Below, piece after piece: positions 19,801-26,244 of a stretch of 54,275 nucleotides of DNA (the stretch's first letter is position 1; each line of letters opens with the position of its first letter). The stretch is from Clostridia bacterium. Its GTDB lineage: Bacteria > Bacillota > Clostridia > Saccharofermentanales > Saccharofermentanaceae. A program made the translations under genes and the position numbers. The notes beneath the pieces were generated by a model. It saw only the letters and a program-made list of their open reading frames with translations, made no database searches and was not told the DNA's origin. The DNA lies in contig JAKSRF010000003.1 of the NCBI GenBank assembly GCA_024403755.1, positions 1 to 54,275 of the forward strand, written 5' to 3'.

Positions 19801-20654
19801 ATAATGGTGTATCTGTAGTATTTGAAGCGGATGATGTTGTTCTTCCTTCAGATGCTAAGCTTGTTTCAGTAGGCAAATCATTTGAGTGGATATCAGGATC
19901 TAAGGCTGCTGTAGTAAATCTTCCAAACGGTGACTATTCTTTGAGAGAAGAAGTTGCACCTGACGGATATGATATAGTTACAACTACATTTACATTTAAT
20001 GTTAAGAATGGCGTTATTTCAACAAGTGAGGTAAGTGAGAACTTTACCGTTTCCGGTAATACTGTTGCTCTGTTTGATGCTTTACTTAAGGATCCGACAA
20101 CAACTGCTACACCTACACCTACACAGCCGACGCTTGTTCAGGGTACAACAGTTACACCTGTTCCTACAGAGACAGTTGATGTTACTGTTATTGTTCTTAA
20201 GGAAGAGGATGAGACACCTATTGAGAAGGCTGAAGTAGTTGTAATTGACAATTCAACAAATACAGTTTACGAGTCTTTTGAGACAGATGGTAACGGTTCA
20301 TATATATTAGAGGATCTTCCTGTAGGTAACTATACTGTTGTTCAAACTACAACAATTGACGGTTATCATATTGATGAGACTGAATACACAGTAGTTGTTG
20401 CAGGTGCTGATCTTGTTACAATAGACGGATTGATTACTACTACATTGACAATCTATAATCCGACAGAGAGACCTGAAGTTACTCCTAATCCTACACCTAC
20501 ACCGGAGAAGGCAACTTCTAATATTACATCCAGTCATTCTGTTACAAGAACAGGTGAGAGTGTATCACTCTCTTACATCATGGCTATAGTACTTTTTGCA
20601 ATTGCTGGATTTATGCTTACTGCAGCTCCGGGCAAAAAGAGAGAAGAAGATTAA
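13884..20654 (+). CDS. Giant cell-surface protein: choice-of-anchor A-like head plus SpaA/CnaB-like repeats
   Basis: This 2256-residue protein begins with a signal peptide (about 1-32). The head (about 35-335) resembles choice-of-anchor A domains: VGALVAGGTANIDCFGEG at the start and LLAPSASVVAEGGNYEGGII at the end. A first divergent SpaA-like module starts near 337 (ISIAKVD), then twelve modules begin with SKQD and run 115-130 residues each. They keep the marks of self-made isopeptide bonds: Lys in SKQD, Glu in the LxE..AP motif, and Asn/Asp in LF(N/D)EL at the end. Pro/Thr-rich linkers (TPTPTP) lie between several modules. A different beta module (about 2096-2192) precedes the C-terminus. 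The end (2220-2256) reads VTRTGE, a hydrophobic helix and KKREED: a cell-wall sorting signal, but with Thr where LPXTG has Pro. Two modules are exact duplicates at DNA level. No sortase is nearby. Confidence 0.9.
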   Translation: MLKSVKKRLASFLAAVLCVSSLLPITNNMLRADETYTDGYSFSTVLSKFQCFVENDLNYNNHCVGALVAGGTANIDCFGEGSISPSYFGNLAKLNNFNSPAWVSGAGVDYLYFNNIDSNLYNLMVNAGRANAFRQNPGYMNVASAFNTLRSDSADIANSANNYIDATKIDTYGTLQVDLLNGSNVKIEYDAWLKADRVSFFNSSNGDFGPASFATGNYEISIVNVGLESGNSVNLDFYNKIYVNGVPFSNENALKSCLNASNAGQIYLGGVNLVWNLPDAALVNATQLQGHLLAPSASVVAEGGNYEGGIIAKNLTASAEGHFFPYNPSNGSILAYSNTISIAKVDGSSNPVAGAKLKISGVTSENNTIFNFNEATYDASTAASVNVNPGYIEWVTNDSEFKVGKLIEGSYLVEELSAPQGYKTVAPFSFTVNHDRTISFENTNNVTFDGDTLTFKVTDNELPRTVVSISKQDVDHKGRELEGASMKLVGVDTSRNTIIFSEKNVTPGADATDFSYGESLIWTSGTTATSVALLDGTYTLTEEVAPTKYDKVVTSFTFTVNQGKVTTSSTDASYMLDSASNKIAMFDELLPTPTPTVEVSISKQDITSGEEIKGASLTLIGKDVNGADINFADTDIVALGDEAVVSSYGKSLVWTSGYTATKVGLVDGSYELKETVAPEGYDAVTSVFSFTIKDGVISSNVQSKFYSFTDNVIVVFNELTPVTPTPTPTVEVSISKQDLADKGSELAGAQMVLNGYEDASKTSKITLDKDAIILGEGAKLVSSGDSLIWVSGTKTTKVNLPDGFYTLSEGYAPEEYVSVTTVFEFEITNGVVSSSDVCDIFSVSDDYVVLFNELKPTITPEPTDTPVPTYEVKLSKQDIADKGAEIPGAEMKLTGVDVNGVIVEFTAADVSAPKDAKIESYGSSLVWTSGSDSIKVNLVDGEYKLIEVNAPIDYLPVTTEFTFTVKDGVVSTDETSVNFYAANGLVALFDELRPTPTPTVYVFVSKQDIDNKGIELKGATLELTGVDADNVAVSFDNVEVKLGSGASRVNTDSSVLSWISGTTATKVGLVDGTYYLKEVVAPTYYNGVTTTFEFTIKNGVVSTSVVDKCFTVEKDVVALFNELAPTEVSISKQDIDNQGNELKGATLELSGADVNGDAIIIDSSCVVLGDEAVMGKAEAEGGIRWTSGLTDTKFTLDDGLYTLKEIVAPTGYDKVVTIFTFTVMNGTISTKVDSLSYALDSDSNSIVVLNNLTKSTVSISKQDIDNKGPELPGAEMSLEGVDVNNNPIVFYDKDVTRGNGAVIESAPNSKVLVWVSGTTATKVKLIDGTYTLTENYAPKDYEKVTTTFIFTVANGVVTSSMSSSEFAVTDDSVVLFNAPIPVPSKTPVSISKQDIADKGPELPGATLVLTGVDADNNPVVFESTDVAVGKDATLLDTGDNTVLSWISGSDATAVNMIDGTYTLEETYAPKGYDKVTTTFTFTVTNGVVDTKETSVNFSAENGLVALFDELIPTPTPTIAVTVSKQDFDDKGDELKGATLSLTGENVNGEVITFSSSDVELGTDAYLVDNGDDTVLTWVSGTTSTKINLADGKYSLKEDYAPEYYDKVTTVFTFTITNGVVSTSEVSDYFTASDDMVALFDKLLPIPTVEVSISKQDIDAKGDELKGATLSLSGKDVNGDAVTFDNADVTLGKDAVLVDNSDSSVLSWVSGTTLTKVNLVDGTYTLREDYAPEGYDVVTTVFTFTITNGVVSTSEVSDYFTASDDMVALFDKLLPIPTVEVSISKQDIDAKGDELKGATLSLSGKDVNGDAVTFDNADVTLGKDAVLVDNSDSSVLSWVSGTTLTKVNLVDGTYTLREDYAPEGYDVVTTVFTFTIENSVVSTSEVSEFFTVSDGVVALYNELIRTITPPTTPTPTSTPTPTPTKAPTPTPTSTPTETPTPTPAVYEVNLSKQDLAGNGEELPGAKMELTGTDDNGVSVVFEADDVVLPSDAKLVSVGKSFEWISGSKAAVVNLPNGDYSLREEVAPDGYDIVTTTFTFNVKNGVISTSEVSENFTVSGNTVALFDALLKDPTTTATPTPTQPTLVQGTTVTPVPTETVDVTVIVLKEEDETPIEKAEVVVIDNSTNTVYESFETDGNGSYILEDLPVGNYTVVQTTTIDGYHIDETEYTVVVAGADLVTIDGLITTTLTIYNPTERPEVTPNPTPTPEKATSNITSSHSVTRTGESVSLSYIMAIVLFAIAGFMLTAAPGKKREED
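18702..19489 (+). repeat. Perfect 390-base tandem duplication inside the surface-protein gene
   Basis: Bases 18702-19099 and 19092-19489 are identical over 398 bases at an offset of 390 (130 codons, exactly one module). Reading both copies line by line I found no mismatch; the flanking bases differ (18701 G against 19091 A, 19100 A against 19490 G). The other modules differ substantially from these at DNA level, so the copy is recent. Confidence 0.95.
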
Positions 20655-20680
20655 TCTTTTGCAGAAATTAATTAACATTT

Positions 20681-20714
20681 GGCTGTCTCATATTTGAATG
20701 AGGCAGCCTTTTTT
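20681..20714 (+). terminator. Terminator of the surface-protein gene
   Basis: GGCTGTCTCAT (20681-20691) pairs with ATGAGGCAGCC (20698-20708) in 11 pairs around a 6-base loop, followed by TTTTTT. Confidence 0.93.
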
Positions 20715-20818
20715 GTGATTAGTTACGTTGTAAGACTGTAAGTTAATCCTTAAAAATCGGTTTTATGACTTTTTCGAAAAGTGTGATGAAAAAAGTGGAA
20801 ATTTTTTCATAAAAGTAC

Positions 20819-20847
20819 TTGACTTTAGTGTGTATGATGAGTACAAT
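20819..20847 (+). promoter_or_regulatory. Promoter of tRNA-Leu
   Basis: TTGACT (20819-20824) and TACAAT (20842-20847) are 17 bases apart, 27 bases before the tRNA. A TTTTCGAAAA palindrome lies at 20771-20780, upstream of the -35. Confidence 0.75.
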
Positions 20848-20874
20848 TATTCATGCTTATTGACGCATACAGAT

Positions 20875-20957
20875 GCGGATGTGGCGGAATAGGCAGACGC
20901 GCACGTTTGAGGGGCGTGTGGGAGACCGTACGGGTTCAAGTCCCGTCATCCGCACCA
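20875..20957 (+). tRNA. tRNA-Leu (anticodon GAG)
   Basis: The acceptor stem GCGGATG pairs with CATCCGC and is followed by encoded ACCA. The anticodon stem CACGT/GCGTG encloses the loop TTGAGGG, giving anticodon GAG (leucine, CTC/CTT codons). A long variable arm and the T-arm (CGGG-TTCAAGT-CCCG) fit a class II leucine tRNA of 83 bases including CCA. Confidence 0.95.
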
Positions 20958-20959
20958 TT

Positions 20960-20998
20960 GACTCGGAGATTGAATAATCGATTTCCGAGTCTTTTTTT
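20960..20998 (+). terminator. Terminator between tRNA-Leu and tex
   Basis: GACTCGGAGATTGA (20960-20973) pairs with TCGATTTCCGAGTC (20978-20991), 14 pairs including one G-T, around an ATAA loop and followed by seven T. It ends about 20 bases before the tex start codon. Confidence 0.92.
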
Positions 20999-21017
20999 AT
21001 AACTGACAGGAGTTAAT

Positions 21018-23177
21018 ATGAGTATTACTAACGAAGAATTAAGCAGAATACTGGCTGTGGAGCTTACACAAAATCAAAAGTATGTATTGAATGTTATTAA
21101 TTTAATTGATGAGGGAAATACTATTCCGTTTATAGCCCGATATCGTAAAGAAGCACATGGTTCTATGGATGATACTGTGTTGCGTAACCTTGATGAAAGA
21201 TTAGTATATCTTCGTAATCTTGAAGATCGTAAAGATGAGATAATTAAATCAATTGATTCTCAGGGTAAGTTGACTGACGATATAAGGAAGTCGATTTATG
21301 TTGCCAAGACTTTATCTGAGGTAGAAGATATATATCGTCCGTTTAAGCAAAAAAGAAGAACAAGAGCTACTGTTGCCAAGGAGAAGGGACTGGAACCTCT
21401 TGCACTATATATACTTTCTCAGCTTCCGAGTAATGAACGTCCGGAAGCAGTTGCCAAGAAATATATTGATGTTCAGAAGGGTGTGAGTACTGTTGATGAA
21501 GCACTTGCAGGTGCATCGGATATTATTGCGGAGATGATATCTGATTCGGCGGAGGTTCGTAAAAAACTTAAGATTCTATATACGAGAGATGGGGTGTTGA
21601 CTTCTGTTAACGCTAAAGATGAAGATTCGGTTTACAGCAATTATTATGCCTTTCAGTCTTCGTTTAAAAAAATGCAGGGACATCAGGTACTGGCACTTAA
21701 CCGAGGAGAGAAGGAAGGCTTTCTCAAGGTTAAGCTTACAGTTGACGAGAATGAGGCACAAAGTGTTATTGAACGTTGTGTAATACAAAATAACGGTAAC
21801 TGTAAGAGCTTTCTTGTGAGTGTTATTAAGGATGCTTTCTCGCGATTACTTGAACCTTCTGTTTCAAATGAGATGAGAGGATTACTTACAGAGAAAGCCT
21901 GTGAAGGTGCTATTAAGAATTTTGCTGTTAATCTTAAGCCTTTGTTGATGCAGCCGCCGGTAAAAGGTAAAAATATTCTTGCACTGGACCCGGGTTACAG
22001 AATGGGCTGTAAAGTGGCTGTAATAGATTCTACAGGCAAGGTTCTTGATACAACGGTTGTGTATCCTACTCACAGCGAGGAGAAGCAAAAAGAGGCAATT
22101 AAATTGCTTTCAGCATTAATAGTGAAAAACAAAGTATCTCATATAGCAATAGGAAACGGAACTGCTTCCAGAGAAACAGAGATAATGACGGCTGAGATGC
22201 TGAAAAATTTGAATGATGTGTCTTATATGGTTGTATCTGAAGCCGGTGCTTCTGTTTATTCAGCTTCAAAATTAGCTGCTGAAGAATTTCCGCAGTTTGA
22301 CGTTAATTTGAGGAGCGCTGTTTCCATTGCCAGAAGAATGCAGGATCCGCTTGCCGAACTGGTTAAAATTGATCCTAAAGCAATAGGAGTCGGTCAATAT
22401 CAACATGATATGCCTCAGAAAGAACTTGGAATGGCTCTGGATGCAGTTGTAGAAGATTGTGTTAACAGTGTCGGTGTTGATTTAAATACGGCTTCTGCGT
22501 CGCTTTTAGAGCGTGTATCCGGCTTGAATTCGACTGTAGCAAAAAATATAGTATCTTACAGAGAAGAGAACGGAGCTTTCAGTAATCGTAAAGAATTAAA
22601 GAAAGTACCTAAGCTCGGACCTAAAGCATTTGAGCAGTGCGCAGGCTTTTTACGTATTCCCGAAAGTAAGAACGTTTTGGATAATACCGGTGTACATCCG
22701 GAAAGCTATGATGCCGTAGGAAAATTATGTGATAAACTCGGATATAAGAGTACGGAAATCAATGTTGACAGTATGAGATTAGTCTCACAAAAGGTAAAAC
22801 AGTACGGTGAAGAAAAGCTGGCTTCAGAAATAGGTGTAGGTGTCCCAACTTTGCAGGATATTATAAAGGAACTTCAGAAGCCGGGAAGAGATCCGCGTAA
22901 TGAGTTGCCGGCACCGATTTTCAGACATGATTTATTGGATATTTCCGATCTTAAGGAAGGAATGGTATTAACCGGAACCGTGCGTAATGTAATTGATTTC
23001 GGTGCTTTTATTGATATCGGTGTGCATCAGGACGGTTTGGTTCATATTTCGGAGATTGTTGACAGATATATAAAGCATCCTTCTGAGGTTTTGAGCATAG
23101 GTGAAGAGGTAAAGGTAAAAATATTAAGTGTTGACGTCGGTAAAAAGAGAATTGCTTTATCTATAAAGCAGGTGTAA
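21018..23177 (+). CDS. tex: Tex family RNA-binding transcription accessory protein
   Basis: The 719-residue length and domain order match Tex/YhgF. The N-terminal helical region has the conserved IPFIARYRKEAHGSMDD (about 36-52) and VEDIYRPFKQKRRTRA (about 101-116). A YqgF/RNase H-like domain follows (ILALDPGYRMGCKVAVID, about 318-335), then helix-hairpin-helix segments (GVDLNTASASLLERVSGLN and VPKLGPKAFEQCAGFLRI), and a C-terminal S1 domain (about 645-717: GMVLTGTVRNVIDFGAFIDI). Tex binds nucleic acid and acts in transcription; its precise role is not settled. The ATG follows CAGGAG. The gene starts only about 20 bases after a strong tRNA terminator, leaving no room there for its own promoter. 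Confidence 0.96.
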   Translation: MSITNEELSRILAVELTQNQKYVLNVINLIDEGNTIPFIARYRKEAHGSMDDTVLRNLDERLVYLRNLEDRKDEIIKSIDSQGKLTDDIRKSIYVAKTLSEVEDIYRPFKQKRRTRATVAKEKGLEPLALYILSQLPSNERPEAVAKKYIDVQKGVSTVDEALAGASDIIAEMISDSAEVRKKLKILYTRDGVLTSVNAKDEDSVYSNYYAFQSSFKKMQGHQVLALNRGEKEGFLKVKLTVDENEAQSVIERCVIQNNGNCKSFLVSVIKDAFSRLLEPSVSNEMRGLLTEKACEGAIKNFAVNLKPLLMQPPVKGKNILALDPGYRMGCKVAVIDSTGKVLDTTVVYPTHSEEKQKEAIKLLSALIVKNKVSHIAIGNGTASRETEIMTAEMLKNLNDVSYMVVSEAGASVYSASKLAAEEFPQFDVNLRSAVSIARRMQDPLAELVKIDPKAIGVGQYQHDMPQKELGMALDAVVEDCVNSVGVDLNTASASLLERVSGLNSTVAKNIVSYREENGAFSNRKELKKVPKLGPKAFEQCAGFLRIPESKNVLDNTGVHPESYDAVGKLCDKLGYKSTEINVDSMRLVSQKVKQYGEEKLASEIGVGVPTLQDIIKELQKPGRDPRNELPAPIFRHDLLDISDLKEGMVLTGTVRNVIDFGAFIDIGVHQDGLVHISEIVDRYIKHPSEVLSIGEEVKVKILSVDVGKKRIALSIKQV

Positions 23178-23179
23178 TA

Positions 23180-23965
23180 ATGAGAATTACGGTACTTACA
23201 GAGAATACAACAGAATATGAAGGAATAATTCCCGAACACGGTCTGTCTCTTTATATTGAGACAGACAATCACAAGATACTGTTTGATTTCGGTCAGACGG
23301 ATACAATGTTTAAGAATGCGGTGAAGCTCGGTGTAGATTTATCCGATGTGGATACTGCTGTTTTATCGCACGGTCATTACGATCACGGTGGAGGATTGGC
23401 GGAGTTCTTTAAAGTTAATGACAAAGCTTTGGTTTATGTTAACGAGAACGCTTTCGGTGATTACAGACATGGTGACAAATATATAGGATTGAATCAGGAA
23501 ATAAAGAATAACAGTCGTATTGTGTTTGTCAGCAGTGATTATAGTATAGATGAAAGTATATCTGTCTGTATGCTTCAAAGATTAATTCAGCCTATTGATG
23601 CTTCAGGATTGACTTATGTTGAAAATAACAGTGAGGAAGCGGAAATATTCAGTCATGAGCAGTATCTCTTGATTAATGAAGACGGGAAGAGATACTTGTT
23701 CAGCGGTTGTTCGCATAAAGGTATTATGAATATAGCAGACTTTTTTAAGCCGGATATTTTTATAGGCGGATTTCATTTGATGAATATGGATATGTCATCA
23801 AAAAATGATATTTGTATGCTTGAGAAATACGCCGATGATTTGTTGTCCTACAATTGTCATTATTATACTTGTCATTGTACCGGAAATGAGCAGTATGTGT
23901 TTTTAAAAAACAAAATGCAGGATAAGCTTTTTTACTTATCCTGCGGTAGTACAATAGAATTATAA
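23180..23965 (+). CDS. Metallo-beta-lactamase-fold hydrolase
   Basis: The metal-binding motif LSHGHYDHGGG (residues about 62-72) defines the fold, with further candidate ligands in GCSHKGI (near 176) and GGFHLM (near 195). The protein resembles the subgroup annotated as 7,8-dihydropterin-6-methyl-4-(beta-D-ribofuranosyl)aminobenzene-5'-phosphate synthase-like, a name that rarely reflects a tested activity in bacteria. It is 261 residues long with no signal peptide, starts 2 bases after the tex stop, and is probably co-transcribed. The last 50 bases of the gene contain a perfect hairpin that seems to terminate the opposing operon. Confidence 0.85.
   Translation: MRITVLTENTTEYEGIIPEHGLSLYIETDNHKILFDFGQTDTMFKNAVKLGVDLSDVDTAVLSHGHYDHGGGLAEFFKVNDKALVYVNENAFGDYRHGDKYIGLNQEIKNNSRIVFVSSDYSIDESISVCMLQRLIQPIDASGLTYVENNSEEAEIFSHEQYLLINEDGKRYLFSGCSHKGIMNIADFFKPDIFIGGFHLMNMDMSSKNDICMLEKYADDLLSYNCHYYTCHCTGNEQYVFLKNKMQDKLFYLSCGSTIEL
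23917..23944 (-). terminator. Minus-strand terminator embedded in the end of the MBL-fold gene
   Basis: GCAGGATAAG (23917-23926) pairs perfectly with CTTATCCTGC (23935-23944) around an 8-base loop. On the minus strand the hairpin is followed by ATTTTGTTTTTT. It lies about 30 bases past the stop of the minus-strand AI-2E gene. Confidence 0.75.
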
Positions 23966-23972
23966 ATCCACC

Positions 23973-25175
23973 TTATTTAGTTTCCTTGACAGTCTTCTTT
24001 GCGTGTGAAGTTGCATTATTTGATTCCTCGTCTGCAACTTTTCCAAGCAGGAGATTGAGGAAATTAAGCAGTTTTGCTGTAAGACCGAAAACATTAAATA
24101 TCTGAATAAGTGTGATAAATACCGTAGGACCGATAAGGAAACCTATGGCCCCCCATATATATACGCCGGCAGCCATTGAAATCAACATGATAAGCGGGTG
24201 AAGCTTCATGGATTTACCTAAGATGAGCGGTTCAAGAAAACGACGTATTATTGTCATAAGTGTAATTCCGACTACTAAAATAATTGCAGGAATATAATTT
24301 CCGTGCAATACGTTAAATATTATAAGAGGAACCATTGTTGCACTTACACCGAGAACCGGAAGAAAATCAATAAGTGAAGTAATTATTGCAAGAATTGCCG
24401 AATACTTAACACCTGCAAAAAGAAATACTAAGTACGCTTCTGCAAAAGTAATAATTAAAAGAGCAAGATAACCGCCTAAGACATTAAACAAGGTTATTGA
24501 AAGCTCATTTAACAGAGACAGGAACTTTTTGCGGAAATTGCGATTCGGAACAGCTTTGTAGTACAGACGAAGGATGTTAGGCGTATCTTTAAGAAAGTAG
24601 TAACCGCTTAACATAACACTTATTACTAAGAAAATAGCATAAGGAATGTTTCCGATAGCTGAGAATATCTTTGATACAAAACCGGTTACTACATCAGGCA
24701 AATAATTTAATATACCTGATATTGTTGAAGTAATTCCCTCTTCGAATGAATGAACCATGTCTTTGTTGAAGAAAATGTTGTTCTTCTCGGCAAATTCCTC
24801 AAGATATGAGAAGTTGAGCGAAGAATAGTTAAATTCAGTTAAATATGTAGTTAATTGCTTTACGGCATTTATAACCTGTGTAATGGCTGTTATGCCGGCC
24901 CAAATAACACCGATTAACATTACTATGAGAAGAATCACATAAATGATAATGGAAACCCTTTTGCGTTTTTGAGAATTGTTTACCTCCGGAACAATTCTTT
25001 GAGCTATAAGATAGCTGGTTTTGGCAAGTAAGAAACCAAGAAGAAAAGGTATCATAATCATTACTATTTTTGTAGCAAAGAAAATGGTTACAGCTATAAC
25101 GCCCATAACAAGAATATATTTCAGTATAGATATGACGGTAGCTTTGTCTTTGCTGTATTTTTCCAAATCAGTCAT
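23973..25175 (-). CDS. AI-2E family transporter (PF01594)
   Basis: This 400-residue membrane protein has about eight helices. The family features are visible: paired N-terminal helices (about 15-50), a large extracellular segment (about 115-165), and a conserved C-terminal region with LIDFLPVLGV (near 267) and RRFLEPLILGKSMKLHPLI (near 308). Members were named after autoinducer-2 export, but several are ion antiporters or have unknown substrates. It overlaps the stop of the upstream gene by 4 bases, so the two are translationally coupled. The charged tail (about 385-400) is cytoplasmic. Confidence 0.9.
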   Translation of the reverse strand: MTDLEKYSKDKATVISILKYILVMGVIAVTIFFATKIVMIMIPFLLGFLLAKTSYLIAQRIVPEVNNSQKRKRVSIIIYVILLIVMLIGVIWAGITAITQVINAVKQLTTYLTEFNYSSLNFSYLEEFAEKNNIFFNKDMVHSFEEGITSTISGILNYLPDVVTGFVSKIFSAIGNIPYAIFLVISVMLSGYYFLKDTPNILRLYYKAVPNRNFRKKFLSLLNELSITLFNVLGGYLALLIITFAEAYLVFLFAGVKYSAILAIITSLIDFLPVLGVSATMVPLIIFNVLHGNYIPAIILVVGITLMTIIRRFLEPLILGKSMKLHPLIMLISMAAGVYIWGAIGFLIGPTVFITLIQIFNVFGLTAKLLNFLNLLLGKVADEESNNATSHAKKTVKETK

Positions 25176-26215
25176 AAAAATCCTCCCTTAAAAAGAATAG
25201 TCCAAATCGTTATAAAGATAATTACACCGGTAATCAGTGCCGGAAGGTAGCAAACCAGCGGCATTGACGGCAGTTCGGAATATAATTCTTGATTTTTTGT
25301 ATCAAGATTGTCCGCCATGGATGATGTAAAATACAAATCTTTAAATTCATTCAGATATCTTCGTACCAAAAGAAGTAAAATTATTCCGAAGAACAGTGCA
25401 GGTAAGGTAGAATAAATGAATGAATCATCGACATCCGAAAGAGTCTGTGTTGAATATATATCAATTTCACGGATAATATCCAATGTGAGAATACTTGTAA
25501 GCTTCATGGACAAAAGGCATAAAACGATACTCCAAGCATTTCCTATTCGATCACGAAGTATGCACATCCAGGCACCGACGAACAGATATGAGAAGAAATC
25601 AATAGGATTGAGCTGAGCCAGTGCATAAACAACAGAAATAATGCATAAAGCATAGTAAAAACCTCTGCGTGATATTCTGTCCCACATTATTCCGTAAAGT
25701 AATATTGCCACACCTATCGCAGGAATGATACACCCCGACAGAACTTCCGTTATTCTTGAGAGCATAGTCGTATCGTCACAGTAATAGAATAAAGCAGGAA
25801 AAATCGTAGTGCGTCCGCTCCACAAATGAAAATATGCAGAAAGATTGTGTATTGTTCTGAAAACAAGGGCGAGCGGAACACCTGATACAAACGCCATAAT
25901 CAGAGAACCGATACCGGTATTGTCAGTCCATGTATCACTTTTTATCTTTGTTCCGGCAATTATTGCAGGAAGTATATAAGCAAATACACAAAATATAGGT
26001 GAGATAAGCGCATAGCCGACGAGGGAAGTAGAAGAGAAATTACTGTTTTTTAGCAGCTTAATAAGAATTAATGCAATAAGTATACCGAATGAAAACAGAA
26101 AAAATGTATAACTCCAGGATATCTGTCTCGGCTTAATAAAGTTCTCCCTTAGAATGGGAAGAACTCCTCTCGGTGCTTTATAACTTGTTGAATTGTTTTT
26201 TGTACTATCAGTCAT
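25172..26215 (-). CDS. Polytopic membrane protein, CPBP-like with degenerate motifs
   Basis: The 347-residue protein has about eight to nine hydrophobic helices and an amphipathic start. The segment FFSYLFVGAWMCILRDRIGNAWSIV (in two parts: FFSYLFVGAWMCILRD, then RIGNAWSIVLCLLS; about residues 208-240) resembles the third motif of CPBP/Abi intramembrane proteases (F..G...G.LR.RTGS.W...), but the catalytic EExxxR, His and Asn residues are not seen. It may be an inactive relative; I give no function. It precedes the AI-2E gene with a 4-base overlap and follows the prepilin-peptidase-like gene by 29 bases, on the same strand. Confidence 0.6.
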   Translation of the reverse strand: MTDSTKNNSTSYKAPRGVLPILRENFIKPRQISWSYTFFLFSFGILIALILIKLLKNSNFSSTSLVGYALISPIFCVFAYILPAIIAGTKIKSDTWTDNTGIGSLIMAFVSGVPLALVFRTIHNLSAYFHLWSGRTTIFPALFYYCDDTTMLSRITEVLSGCIIPAIGVAILLYGIMWDRISRRGFYYALCIISVVYALAQLNPIDFFSYLFVGAWMCILRDRIGNAWSIVLCLLSMKLTSILTLDIIREIDIYSTQTLSDVDDSFIYSTLPALFFGIILLLLVRRYLNEFKDLYFTSSMADNLDTKNQELYSELPSMPLVCYLPALITGVIIFITIWTILFKGGFL

Positions 26216-26244
26216 ATATTAATCTCAGCAGAAACAGTTGCAAA

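Noticed and set aside
15290-20090. Regularly spaced repeats that might suggest CRISPR or a satellite array
   Set aside because: The repeats are diverged protein modules of about 115-130 codons within one open reading frame, without short identical repeats and unique spacers.
20681-20957. tRNA gene as an integration site of a mobile element
   Set aside because: No integrase gene and no duplicated tRNA 3' end nearby; the flanking genes look native in composition.
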